Origin: Datnioides undecimradiatus
Lineage: Eukaryota; Chordata; Actinopteri; Lobotiformes; Datnioididae
NCBI GenBank assembly: GCA_008933995.1
Contig: WARS01000030.1
Location: forward strand, 5,315,304 to 5,379,303
DNA length: 64,000 nt
Reading direction: 5' to 3'
Shown piece after piece: positions 50,322 through 60,612 of this stretch (the stretch's first letter is position 1; each line of letters opens with the position of its first letter). Both the position numbers and the translations under genes were made by a program. Under the pieces are notes generated by a model, which was not told the DNA's origin, did not search any database, and saw nothing but the letters and a program-made list of their open reading frames with translations.

Positions 50322-51287
50322 ATGCCAAGTCTAGTCACATCAACACCAAGGGAGCTGCAGCGCCTCAACATGGACACTGACAACAAGAAGAGGGGAAAAG
50401 ACAGGTAAATATTTAATTATAACTGATGCACTGCATCTACGTTTTGTGTTGCTGCTCATCAACCTTTATGTGACATGGCGGTGAAATAACCTTTGCTGGT
50501 TTGTGTTTTTTCGGTTCATCAGTGGAGGAAACCCAAAGAATCGTTTTCGATTGTCTAAAGAATCTGACACTGAGGGGTAAGTCATTAAAACTTCTCCCAA
50601 ACTAAACATCTTAACTGTTGACACACACGTTGCATATGTGAGTGACTCCTCTCCCCTCTTTTGCAGGCTTTGTTTCGAGGAGATGTCCCAGTGGTCACAA
50701 TCACTAGAGAGACTTTTATCATCCAAATGTAAGTTAATTAGTTCCATAGTCAAGTTTCAAAGTCCTTACTCCTTGTCAACATTGGCTAAATGCTGCCTGT
50801 TTTTTCGTAATTTGTTTAGATGGCATGAAGATATTCCAGGCCTTCTTGAAGTCAGAGTTCAGTGATGAAAACATTGAGTTTTGGCTGGTGTGTGAAGACT
50901 ATAAGAAGATCAAGTCTTCCTTCAAGATGTCTTCCAGGGCCAAGAAGATATTCAAGCGCTACATTCAAGCTGAGGCTGCAAGAGAGGTGTGCAGAGGTTT
51001 CTTATAATGCATAATGATTTAGTCTTTCTTTTTCATGATAAGTAACACTGCTGGGGTAACTTTAGCACTTATCCTCCATACTATTTCTCTTCTGCTTTCA
51101 GATCAACATTGATCACAAGACGAGAGACTCTATCAGGCGGAACATTAAGGCGCCCACCTCAGTGTGCTTTGACGATGCCCAGAGGATTGTCTATGGCCTA
51201 ATGGAGAGAGACTCTTACCCACGTTTCCTCAGGTCTGACATCTATCAGGCTCTCCTGGACTCAACATCAGAATCAGTGAAGATGTAG
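50322..51287 (+). CDS. R4-family RGS protein, RGS1/RGS13 type
   Basis: GTPase accelerator for G alpha subunits; the mammalian relatives damp chemokine-receptor signals in B cells and mast cells. Coding exons 50322-50404, 50523-50576, 50667-50728, 50820-50986, 51102-51287, all GT-AG and in phase, give 183 residues. The ATG is the first in-frame one after the TATA box; an earlier ATG at 50302 is out of frame and closes quickly. The N-terminus [12 protein letters not shown] resembles RGS1 (MP....S..P.EL), as do [16 protein letters not shown] and RSDIY. In contrast SKYG, SDENI and [11 protein letters not shown] look like RGS13. The RGS box is about residues 55-175, with [12 protein letters not shown] keeping the contact Asp and Arg; [10 protein letters not shown] has Val for the usual Ala. 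It may be one co-orthologue of both mammalian genes, so I give no symbol. Confidence 0.88.
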
Positions 51288-51995
51288 AGGAAACAGATAC
51301 CAGAGACATTGTTTTTGTTGACGCTGAACTGAGAGGCTGAGCCTAATGCTGGACCACCTGAGAAAAGCTGTGCTGTATGTCTGATCATACCCTTATCCTC
51401 ACTGGTGGTGACTCTTAAACATGAAAAGCAGCAAAATCATGATTTATGCAATCCCTTTGCATTGAAGAGAAGACATGCTTTAGGGTTTGGCCACAAAGGA
51501 CTGTGTTACAGAGGAGAAGTCAGCTGCGGTGTAAAAAAGCTGAAGAGGGTTTGCTCAGAACCAGCTGGTATAATGGAAAAAGGCTGGTTTATGCCTTAAA
51601 ATGGCTACAGTTGTGCATGAATTAACAGCAGATGCTGTGACAGCCGTTCTAAAGTAAAAGTCTTCCCAACGACACCATGGTTAAGTCATGAAAAAGCTGG
51701 GGACTTTCTGTGAGAGACGCCAGGAAGTGGATGTGGTGCAAACAAAACCTTCCACTCATCGTGCAAGTGCACGAACTGGTATCTTACTTGCACACTATTT
51801 TAAGCTTATTGCTATCTTACTAATGCAACAACAACGTAGATGCTCTTCAGATGTGGATTTTTTTATGCACGGCGTTATGCATTTAGAAATTGCATTCTGA
51901 CATCAGTGTGATGGCACTGATCTGCCATAAGCTATATGATAAAATGTATTCCACAGTATGTGAATGTGCATCAGAAGGTGGGCCTGTGCGTATTT

Positions 51996-52005
51996 AATAA
52001 ATAAA
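51996..52005 (+). terminator. Probable polyadenylation signals of the RGS1/13-type gene
   Basis: Two overlapping AATAAA hexamers about 710 nt after the stop codon, followed by a T-rich stretch. This implies a 0.7-kb 3-prime UTR with no gene in it. Confidence 0.55.
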
Positions 52006-52329
52006 ATATTTCATTTTGCATTAAAATCTATGTGATTTGAAATGTAGATTGAATCAACAATCCTGGGAACAACTTAGTCAACAATTTTTTTCACTTATTT
52101 ATTCATTCGTTCATTGATGTTGTCGTTCATTCACATATTGGCTCAGCATAGTGGTTTTTAAGAGTGTAGAAATGCCCACAACATCACCACAGTGGTAGTT
52201 TGTGCTCATTCTGCACTAATGAACAGTGCACAGTGCTTCTTATTTCTGAAACTATATGTCATTGGTCCAAATAGGGAAAATTGTGCTTATTTTTTCTCGC
52301 TGAGCTAACCACTCTAATATCTATATGGT

Positions 52330-52560
52330 TAATGTGGAGTTACAGGCAGCAACCAGTTAGTTTAGCGCACCTCCAAAGCTGTTTAAACCTTATAAAAACA
52401 GAATACCTTTGAGACAAGCTAGCCTTTCCCCCTTGATTCCAATCTATGTACTAAACTCAGCTAACTGTCTGCTTGCAAAACATTATTTAGCATCTATAAG
52501 TGGAATACTGGTGTCTTTTATCTCTTAACAAGAAAAATGAAATTATTTTTCCTTTACTTT
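52330..52560 (-). mobile_element. Interspersed repeat, TTAGCTTAGCATAAAGACTGG family, minus-oriented degenerate copy
   Basis: The + strand reads CAAGCTAGCCTTTCCCCCTT, GATTCCAATCTATGTACTAA, ACTCAGCTAACTGTCTGC, then GGTGTCTTTTATCTCTTAAC. Same motif order as the 3125-3365 copy. The most decayed of the four copies. Confidence 0.5.
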
Positions 52561-53102
52561 ATAATGTATCTTTGCATACCCATGTATCTATGGGAAGTTT
52601 GAGGTTATTGTTTAAAGACACAGTTTCAACTGTGTCTGGCTGCACAGCATAATGGTGGCCATGCAGATCAGTGAGGTTTAATGCGTTAACAACTAGGACC
52701 TGAGTGAGGGCTAGACTAATAAGACACATGATGCTGCCACCTACGCAGTCATCAGCTTTTGCGTGCCTCTCGCCTTTCATGCTTCTGAATGTGTTTCAAG
52801 CACTTCCCACCATTCATTCAGTCTTTTATTTTACCATTCAGTCTTTCGTGTATTAGTACAGCAATCAGACGTCACCTTCATAAGTTGTTCACTAATGAAG
52901 CAGACAGGTTTCAAACTGAAAGTGCATTTTTGTATCACAAAAAAGAAAGCACCGAAAAGGAAGGTTGTGTATGGGAACCCATCAAGTATCACTCTGCTAA
53001 AGGTTACAAAAGTTAGGGAGAAGTGTAACGACCCGACTGCTCGACCACATCCTCTTTTAATCTCACATGTGAATCCTTGTGTTTTGCGTGAGCACTCATA
53101 CG

Positions 53103-53128
53103 TACACACACACACACACACACACAGG
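53103..53128. repeat. (CA)n microsatellite
   Basis: About 12 CA units. Confidence 0.9.
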
Positions 53129-53919
53129 TTCACATGCACAAACAGCCTTTAAAACTCTTTTTAAAACTTTTTTGTGATTTCACAGAGTAATAGAAAAGAA
53201 ATTATCATTATCAAAAGGCATCACGGTAATTTTATGTTTTCGCCAAAAGAGCTCTAACCAGGATGAAAACAGAATCTTAAGCTCTTTTTTTTTTTTGCAC
53301 TCAGATGCAGCTGAGGTGTTAAACTGACGTGAATGGACCATTGCTTGTCTGGTTGTCATTTCCTTATTTGCACTGCTCTGTTTATTAGTAACACGAAGAT
53401 CCCGAGATAGAGGATAGATTAGTCATATGACCATGAGAAGACAACAAAAAATGAGGTTGCATCGAAGAGACAGGATGTTCGAGTTGTCATGCAAAGTATG
53501 ACACATGCCATATCTGCTAATCACTGATGTAAAATACCACTACACAGACTGACTTCTCAGACATAAAGACTGAAAGTCATCTTTGACCACCATAGGTTAC
53601 GTTGCCATGATGCGTGTCATGAGACAGAAGTCATCCTTTTGGAACCACATGGGCTTACTGTGTGATGTTGCTTAACCAGTTCAACAAAGGAGCCCTTGTT
53701 TCAGGTCCATTTCAGAGGCAGGTGAAAAATGTTCCAATGTGGAAATTTTCCAACAGATAAAAATCTACTTCAATCAAACATGAGGTTGAAAAAATTCCGG
53801 CATTGTGAAAACCAATTGGATCACAATAACATTAAAACAGAACAATGAACTTCTTTTTTAAATTGTGGCAATAATGGCTTATTATGAAATATTAGACCGA
53901 GAAACTGCACTTAGAGTTT

Positions 53920-54400
53920 AGAGCCACGTTAATGGCTCTGTGAGGCAGCAACAATGTGAGCTGTGTATCAGCATGCTAACACGTTAACTATAGCAATGCA
54001 AACTGATGTTTTGCATATTTACTATGTTAACCATCCTAATTTAGCTTGCTAGCATGTTAGCGTTTGCCAATTAGCACTCTCACACAAAATACAGCTGCGG
54101 ATGACGTGATTGTCATTAGTTTTTGCAGGTATTTAATCATATGCAAGTTTTTGCACAGGTTTTTTTTACCTGATGGCACCATATAAATGTTCAGAGTGGC
54201 CAAAGGGGTCACCAGGGTAAGTTGAGATTTTCAATACAAGCCAAAAATGTCAATAAGTTGATTGTATCAGGGAAAAGCTAGAGGATCTCTAAAGTCAGTG
54301 GGATTAATCCTTTCACAATCGTGAATGTCTGCAAAATTTCATGGCAGTCCACCAAAGTGGTAGACGAAGTAACACTGGCATCCTGACAGTCATGACGTAT
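53920..54400 (+). mobile_element. Interspersed repeat, GCATGCTAACA family, second copy
   Basis: Motifs in order: GAGCCACGTTAATGGCTCTG, CAGCATGCTAACACG, GCTAGCATGTTAGCG, CCAATTAGCACTCTCACACA, ATACAGCTGCGGATGACG, TCATTAGTTTTTGCAGGTAT, and GCAAAATTTCATGGCAGTCC. This is the reverse of the copy at 42050-42600. Non-coding. Confidence 0.65.
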
Positions 54401-57400
54401 GACTTATCCATATTTTCACTTTATGTATAACCTTCAGCAGAACAGAGTACAAACAAAACAATTTTGTACGTTAAGTCCTGTCCTGCAAATGCATGCTTAA
54501 AAGGGAACTTTGGCCCTATTTTCCAATAAGAATAATGGGATCAACCATTTATAGAAACTGTTCCAGTATTGAGCAGAAGCACTGCAGCCGGCAGCTGGGA
54601 AATGGGCTGCAATGTGACCCTTGTCCAGAAACAACCATCATATTGCTGTGTTTGAACCCATCAGAGTCCAATCAAAACAACAGTAAGTTTTATTATTACA
54701 CAATAGACTTCATTCAAGCGAGACAGAAATGAGCTAAAACTCACTAAATGCACCTGCAGTATGCACGTTACACTATAGGTGGTTTTTATTAGGGTCCAAA
54801 GACCATCAGACCTCCAGGTCATAAGAGGAAGCTGAAGAACAGGGGGGAACAATCATTTTACCGGCCGTTAACCAGTGAACTGCCATGCCACTCTGATGTC
54901 AACTGCAAATGGAAAGTTGTTAAACTTTTAAACCTTGGTTTTGGCTGTGAGAGCTTATGTGATCAATGACTACAGTGCTTTTAGCCTATCATGCAAATCT
55001 AGGCTCTATATTTATATTTACAGGGGTTATATAACTGCTTGATTTAGAACCCCACAGTTTTATATGCTGCAAAATTTGACTGAATAAAGGCTAGAGCATA
55101 AAATGGTGATGGCAATGTTTATAGATTACGCTGACCCACGGTTTCATTCATACATGAAAAAGAAACAGGTTTGTTGCATATTCTGGTCCCTGGTGGCCTA
55201 AATACGGGTGATTACACAGGATTTATGGAGGTAATGGTGTAACACTGATGCAAAAGCAGACCTAGATGCTCTGTTTTGCTTCTCTGCTCTACCTACACTA
55301 CTTCCTCATCAGTGACCTTAATAATAAATCATGTGCCCTGCAAAACTTTCACATCAACCAATATGGTGCTGTTCTTAGTTTTTCAGTTTTGGGACTCAAG
55401 ATTTTGTATATTTTTAATTATTTAAGGGACGCGTCTGAAATCATGGACGCATATATTGGTGCAGTGCAATATTTTCTGTCACTGGAGAATAAAAGCCTCA
55501 AACGTTTTTATTTATGAACTTATTTAGTTAGCTAACACATAATATGTCAACTAATAATATGATTCCCTTGACAATTTAGATTTTTGGAAAACTATGACAA
55601 ATGATGGAAAGAGAAATTCTTGTTATTTCATAAATATGGCTTTATGAGTGAAGTAATACACATGAGATGAGACCGTGTCTCTGAATTAGGATTAGATATG
55701 AGATATTATTGAATTATTATGAGGTACTATCATATAACATTGATTTTATTAAAAGTGAGTTATCGGGATCCATATAGATGGAATATATCTGAGCCATACA
55801 AAATTAGGTTTCTTTTTTGGCTACTTCGCTCTACAGCTTTTTTTCTTATCAGGGGTTGGAAGCAAATGTTGTTTTGCTATAAGGATTCACTTGACAGAAA
55901 TGATGTGAACTGCAATGGTAGCTGGTACATGCCAATATTTCATCATGCATTCCAACATAGGTCTTAACATAGAGTCTATAATTTGTTGAATAAACAGAAG
56001 ATTTTGCTCATTTGTTTAAACTGTTGCTAATCTGCAATATTAAAATTGATCATGACTGCTGGAACAACATGAGCACATAGTGCTGACTGTACTCTGCACT
56101 AAAGCGCCATTCAGTTGATTACTCTTTCTGGCATTCAAAGCAGACATTATAAAACTTTACAGCGCACTTTTGGTTGTGTATCAAGCTGCAGGTTTTCCCT
56201 CTTACACCTACATCCCCTTTAGAGCAGCTCAGTCTGGTCTGGCAAAACACTAATTGATGTGCATGAAGTCCTTGTTTCAGTGGCAAGTTCAAGTTCAGCC
56301 TTGTGCAGATCGGTTTGCGTGTTATTTCATTTGTAGTCCATGGACAGATGTTACAGAGTGGCCCTTAAAACAAGAATATATCAAGACTGGAATGATGAGT
56401 TCACTTAAAAACATGCAGAAAACTAATAAAAAGAAAAGCAAATAATAATTTTTTGTAAAAAACATCATTCGGGACACTGTTATACTACATTGCATAATTT
56501 AAAACATGCAACACTAAGCATTATAATACACTGACTGAAACATGCAAAGCTGGAACAACATCAAAAACATGTTTAGTTCATAATACTGTTTTATTTATAA
56601 CTTTCAGAACCTAGTGAAAGAGCAGTCTCCCACATGTACATTTTAGTCATGACTACTAAACTTGTCCTAACAAAGAGACATGTGAGTTTGAATATATTTC
56701 TGTTGCTTCCATCTTCATTTCCATACCCATCTCCTCTGCTCTCACATCTTTCAACAAAACAAGCATATATAGGATGCAACACATGAAATAAATATAAATA
56801 TATAGTAAATATATGTGGGAAAAGAAAAAAAAAGTGGAATCTTAATACTGCTTTGTAAAAACAGTATTCTAAACGGGCTGCAGCTTCTATGTATTAAACA
56901 TACTGTACCTTTACTTTAAAGAGTCATAAATTAGCCTGGGCCTCTAAATCACTGAATTGTAACAAATAGCAATTTCAGTTTCTCCCTTTCAACCGCTGAT
57001 ATTAATTTGTGCCTCAAAGCAACTTTCACTATATCACAGCTTCTGACATTCCACTGGAAATAATATGACTCTTAAAAAGACAGTTTCAAATATACAAACA
57101 CATGTTTTTATGACCCTAGCAGATTGATTGATTCTGTTACAGAGACTTTTGGCTTTTTGGCATGAACTCCAGCAAAACCCCAGTTTTTCATGTTTTTAAT
57201 CTCATGTAACACCATGGCATTATACAACATTAAAAAAGGACAAAATTGAAAAAAAAAAAAAAAGCCAAAATATGAAGAACCAACAGCGATGGTGAAGGAG
57301 AGCCAAACCAGGAAGTGAGGAAAAAATGACACACAGAAGGAACGGTATCAAGAAGCAACACTGCTAAAAGAAACTCATGACTTCTTGACCTGCGTCTAAG

Positions 57401-57825
57401 AATAGCACAGACTTGAATGGTGAGATAAATAACATAGAGGCTGAATGACTTTCAACAGCCAGCTGTGGAGAATGTGATTGGGGTTGGAGCTGTTACATTA
57501 AGGAAGGACACATGGATTGACGCACTTTGACTATTCATGTGGCTCCTTCTAATTTCGCAACAATCAGGCTGCATGTCAACAGAGGGAAAGATAGCAAGAC
57601 ACAGGGGAGGAGGAAAAAGGCGCTGAGATCTGTTAGCTCAGAGAGAAACGTGGTTTCTTGACATTACAGTCGGATTCCACTGCAGCTATGACCCTCATTG
57701 GTAAGACAAGGCGGTCAGGATCCAGTGATGACGTTGTGAGGTTGGAAATCTGACTGAAATCATGCATACTGACCGTTACTATCAATTACAATTCACCAAG
57801 GAGGTAGTGTAATTCAAATTGAACC

Positions 57826-59118
57826 ATGAATGGGCTCTCTCAGACATCTCCGGACCTCCAGGACACAAAGATAATGTAAGTGTGTCTTATTGATTTATGC
57901 ACCTGAAACATTTAGGGTTTCTTAATTTTACTCTTTTCCTTTTTTTTTAGACATAGCACATGGAAGTCCAGAATACATAACTTCATCCAGAGTCTGTTAC
58001 CATGGAGGAAAATCAACAGGTTTTTTTTTTTTGTTTAATCATAATGCCTAATAATATTGTGCTTTCTTATGTTTTCTTTAAAATGTGAACAAACCCTAAA
58101 ACGTCCCTTTCCTTGCATCTGCAGACAGGAAACAAATGAAACAAATCTACTGGAAGAATCTCTGGAGACACTCCTTTCCCAGAAACGTAATTTTCATCTG
58201 CTTTCAAGCAATACCAAACTAATATTGTGGTTGGTTTCTGTTTTCTTTATACTGAAGTGATGTACCCTTGTGTAAAAGGTGGACAAACTGCATTTCGAGA
58301 CTTCCTAAAATCGGAATTCTGCGAGGAAAATCTGGACTTCTGGCTCGCCTGTCAAGAGTTCAAAACTTTCAACGAGCCAGAGGAGCTAACATGGCAAGCA
58401 GCTAGTATTTATGAGGAGTTCATTGGGGCTGACTCACCCAAACAGGTAAAAGGAAACTCTATTGGATGACTAAAGAAAGAAAGAAGAACTTACATGTTGG
58501 AAAAGAGTTCAAACTTTAATAAGATTAGTATGAGAAACTCTTAGCCTGCACATGAATATTCAAAGTTTTTATTGTAAGACAACATGGGGACTTTTTCCCA
58601 AAAGTCCCAGTAAAGCATCAGCATATATCATTTACTGTACATCAACCACCGCAGCCAGCATTTTAAATAGTTACTTTCCAACTGTGGTAATAATGCAGGT
58701 CACAATAAATGTCTATGTTTAAACACTTAAATTTAACCACAGCTGTGTTTTGCTTAACATGTCTCTTCAGGTAAACCTAGATTTCTTCACGAGAGAGATC
58801 ATCAGACAGAGTCTTCAGAAACCAAGTCCATCGTGTTTTGCTGAGGCACAGAGGAAAATCTACAGCCTGATGGAGAACGGCTCCTTCCCACGCTTCATTC
58901 AATCTGAGCAATACAAAGTCCTATTTGATGCAGCTTCTAAGCCGAGAAGCCTTGGGAAGCACAGAAAGGCCTTGAAGATAAATAGCACTGGAGATCTAAT
59001 ACAGCATGATTCAAGACCAATCGTTCTGCAGAGTGAGCTCTATCTTTGCACAAGGACTGACATCATGCATGTTGATGGCATAAAGTGTTGCACAGACACA
59101 GGCTCAGGAGCACTGTGA
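57826..59118 (+). CDS. R4-family RGS protein, divergent RGS2 type
   Basis: Predicted GTPase accelerator for G alpha subunits; RGS2 is the Gq-preferring member that sits next to RO60 in vertebrates. Coding exons 57826-57875, 57951-58019, 58125-58186, 58279-58445, 58771-59118, in phase, give 231 residues (human RGS2 211). Residues 17-40 include WKSRIHNFIQSLLPWRK, like the RGS2 membrane-binding helix (WKTRLSYFLQ pattern). The RGS box is about 51-168: KSEFCEEN has the Cys that marks RGS2 (Cys106), but NGSFPRFIQSE has Gly153 and Gln160 where RGS2 has Asn184 and Glu191. The conserved Trp before the box is missing (NLLEESLETLL). A 62-residue tail of unknown function follows the box. Orthology to RGS2 rests on these features and gene order; a fish-specific paralogue is possible. 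The start may be preceded by an untranslated exon near 57600-57700. Confidence 0.82.
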
Positions 59119-59201
59119 GGGCACCTTCATCTCCCTCAAAATATCACCTCAACAACATGACAAGCTGACAAGGAGGAACGTTATACCAGTGCAATGGACA
59201 T

Positions 59202-59207
59202 AATAAA
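59202..59207 (+). terminator. Probable polyadenylation signal of the RGS2-type gene
   Basis: AATAAA 84 nt after the stop codon. If used, cleavage falls near 59225, and the hairpins at 59288 and 59638 lie outside the mature transcript. Confidence 0.5.
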
Positions 59208-59287
59208 CTGCTGTTGGTGCTATCTGATGCACAGTGAACTCGCTCACAAAAGTCACAGTGTGGTTTATAATCCTGTGGTGTTTTTAG

Positions 59288-59341
59288 CTTAACATTACAA
59301 GTTTCCATTCAATATCTTGAATGGAAACTTGTAATGTTAAG
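59288..59341. repeat. Perfect inverted repeat, 24-bp arms, 6-nt loop
   Basis: Left arm 59288-59311 starts CTTAACATTACAAG; right arm 59318-59341 ends CTTGTAATGTTAAG; the loop is ATATCT. All 24 positions pair. The flanks do not extend the pairing and I see no target-site duplication. It could be a small hairpin element, a hairpin RNA precursor, or a recent inverted duplication. Confidence 0.95.
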
Positions 59342-59637
59342 GTCCTATACAAGTGAACAAGTGACTGTGTCTTCTGTGACTGTGCACTTGAGCACTACTC
59401 ATAAAAATGTAAAGATTTCGTAAAGATGTGTCTCATGACTCAAAATAACTTTGTTCATCTGTTGCAAGAACTCATACTCAGAACAAAAGAACTATCTGTC
59501 TCATCATGGATTTAAAAAAAAACCAACAACATTCTGTGCACAGTTGATGTGCCACTGCCACCCAGTGGTGACTTTGAATACCTACAACCAAAATGGACAT
59601 TTTTGAGCTGTTGGGGTCATTGTGTGTGTAAAAATAG

Positions 59638-59670
59638 GTTATAATGGTTGTGAGCAACAACCATTATAAC
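59638..59670. repeat. Perfect inverted repeat, 14-bp arms, 5-nt loop
   Basis: GTTATAATGGTTGT (59638-59651) pairs fully with ACAACCATTATAAC (59657-59670) around the loop GAGCA. Unrelated in sequence to the longer hairpin about 300 bp upstream. Confidence 0.9.
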
Positions 59671-60384
59671 GATATTTAACATTGCCTGTGTTCTTCTGCA
59701 CTTTTTGTCTGACATTCATCTCTGTGGATGGAGTGAAATATCGTGCCACAAGATCATTTATGAATTGCTACAGACACAAGGCACTTTGATTTTACGTACA
59801 AAACATATGTTTGGCTTATTAAATATGAGCCATTGTTGTACATTCATGGCACCACATGCACTCAGTGTGCTTTCAGTTGTTGTTGCTGATTAGACCTGTC
59901 CAGGTTGGCGCTGTGTGAAGCTATGCTGGGATTTACATGTCAGTCCCTGCATTTACATGTTGGTGTGGATGGAAACAGGCTGTTAGATAATTGTGCAAAA
60001 GCTGCGTCAAGAAAAGGCTTGGCTTAAAGACAAAATGATATCAGAAATGTCCAATATATATCTGTATGCATAAAATGAGATTGAGATAAAGGAGGCATGG
60101 TTTGATGCTACTACAGCGTTTAAGGAAAAATAGGAGCGATGACAGAAAGTATTAGAGGCGGAAAGGAAGAGGAAATCTCAAGGATAAGATGATAACACAT
60201 TGCAGCTTCACATTGATGAGTACTTTAAACATATTTAGTAGACATACAACGGGTAGATGGGAACATTACAGGGAATAGCGGAAAGGAATCTGTGAAGGAA
60301 TCACATGACAGCAGGAATTATAAAAATGTTATGAGTTCAGATGATGTAGGTTAAAACAAAGGTAGAGGAAAAAGAAGACGAGGA

Positions 60385-60392
<8 letters not shown>

Positions 60393-60428
<36 letters not shown>

Positions 60429-60430
60429 CA

Positions 60431-60470
<40 letters not shown>
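60393..60470. repeat. Compound (CA)n-(GA)n microsatellite at the ro60 promoter
   Basis: A CT/CA stretch followed by (CA)n, a short interruption, and (GA)n of about 19 units. It lies immediately upstream of the presumed ro60 first exon. GA tracts near promoters can be polymorphic and affect expression; no effect can be read here. Confidence 0.9.
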
Positions 60471-60479
60471 GGGAGAGCG

Positions 60480-60612
60480 TGTGTATTATAGTACTCTGAA
60501 TCCCAGCATCCACCGCGGCCCCGCTCCTAGTTATCTCATTGACGGTCAGAGGGGAGGCCTCTTTCCATCCATAGCTCCATCAAAAACTTGAGCACTGTGC
60601 ACATATACTGTG
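60480..60612 (+). promoter_or_regulatory. ro60 promoter and untranslated first exon (approximate)
   Basis: A GC-richer stretch (CCACCGCGGCCCCGCTCC near 60510) without a TATA box precedes a strong donor TACTGTG|GTAAGTT at 60612/60613. The coding exon has its own acceptor (TTTCTGTTTTCAG, exon from 60527+1000, that is 61527), so translation starts 18 nt into the second exon. The first-exon 5-prime end cannot be set from sequence alone. Confidence 0.5.

Larger units (their letters stand above)
52020..57480. other. Intergenic region before the RGS2-type gene
   Basis: No supportable coding exon. It contains two interspersed repeats (about 52330-52560 and 53920-54400) and a (CA)n tract at about 53103-53128. 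The 129-codon plus frame at 52763-53152 ends in the CA tract and has no domain. Most of the rest is AT-rich unassigned DNA. A stretch ending CTATGACCCTCATTG|GTAAGA (57700/57701) looks like a possible 5-prime exon of the RGS2-type gene, since the donor is good. Confidence 0.6.
59220..60480. other. Interval between the RGS2-type gene and ro60
   Basis: About 1.3 kb with no coding exon on either strand. It holds two perfect hairpins (59288-59341 and 59638-59670) and, at its right end, a compound CA/GA microsatellite. In human this interval contains UCHL5, transcribed away from RO60; nothing resembling it is present here. Confidence 0.7.

Noticed and set aside
52763-53152. 129-codon plus frame
   Set aside because: Ends in a CA microsatellite giving a His-Thr run and has no recognisable family.
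59220-60480. Remnant of uchl5 between the RGS2-type gene and ro60
   Set aside because: No translated segment on either strand resembles a ubiquitin C-terminal hydrolase; the interval is short and non-coding.
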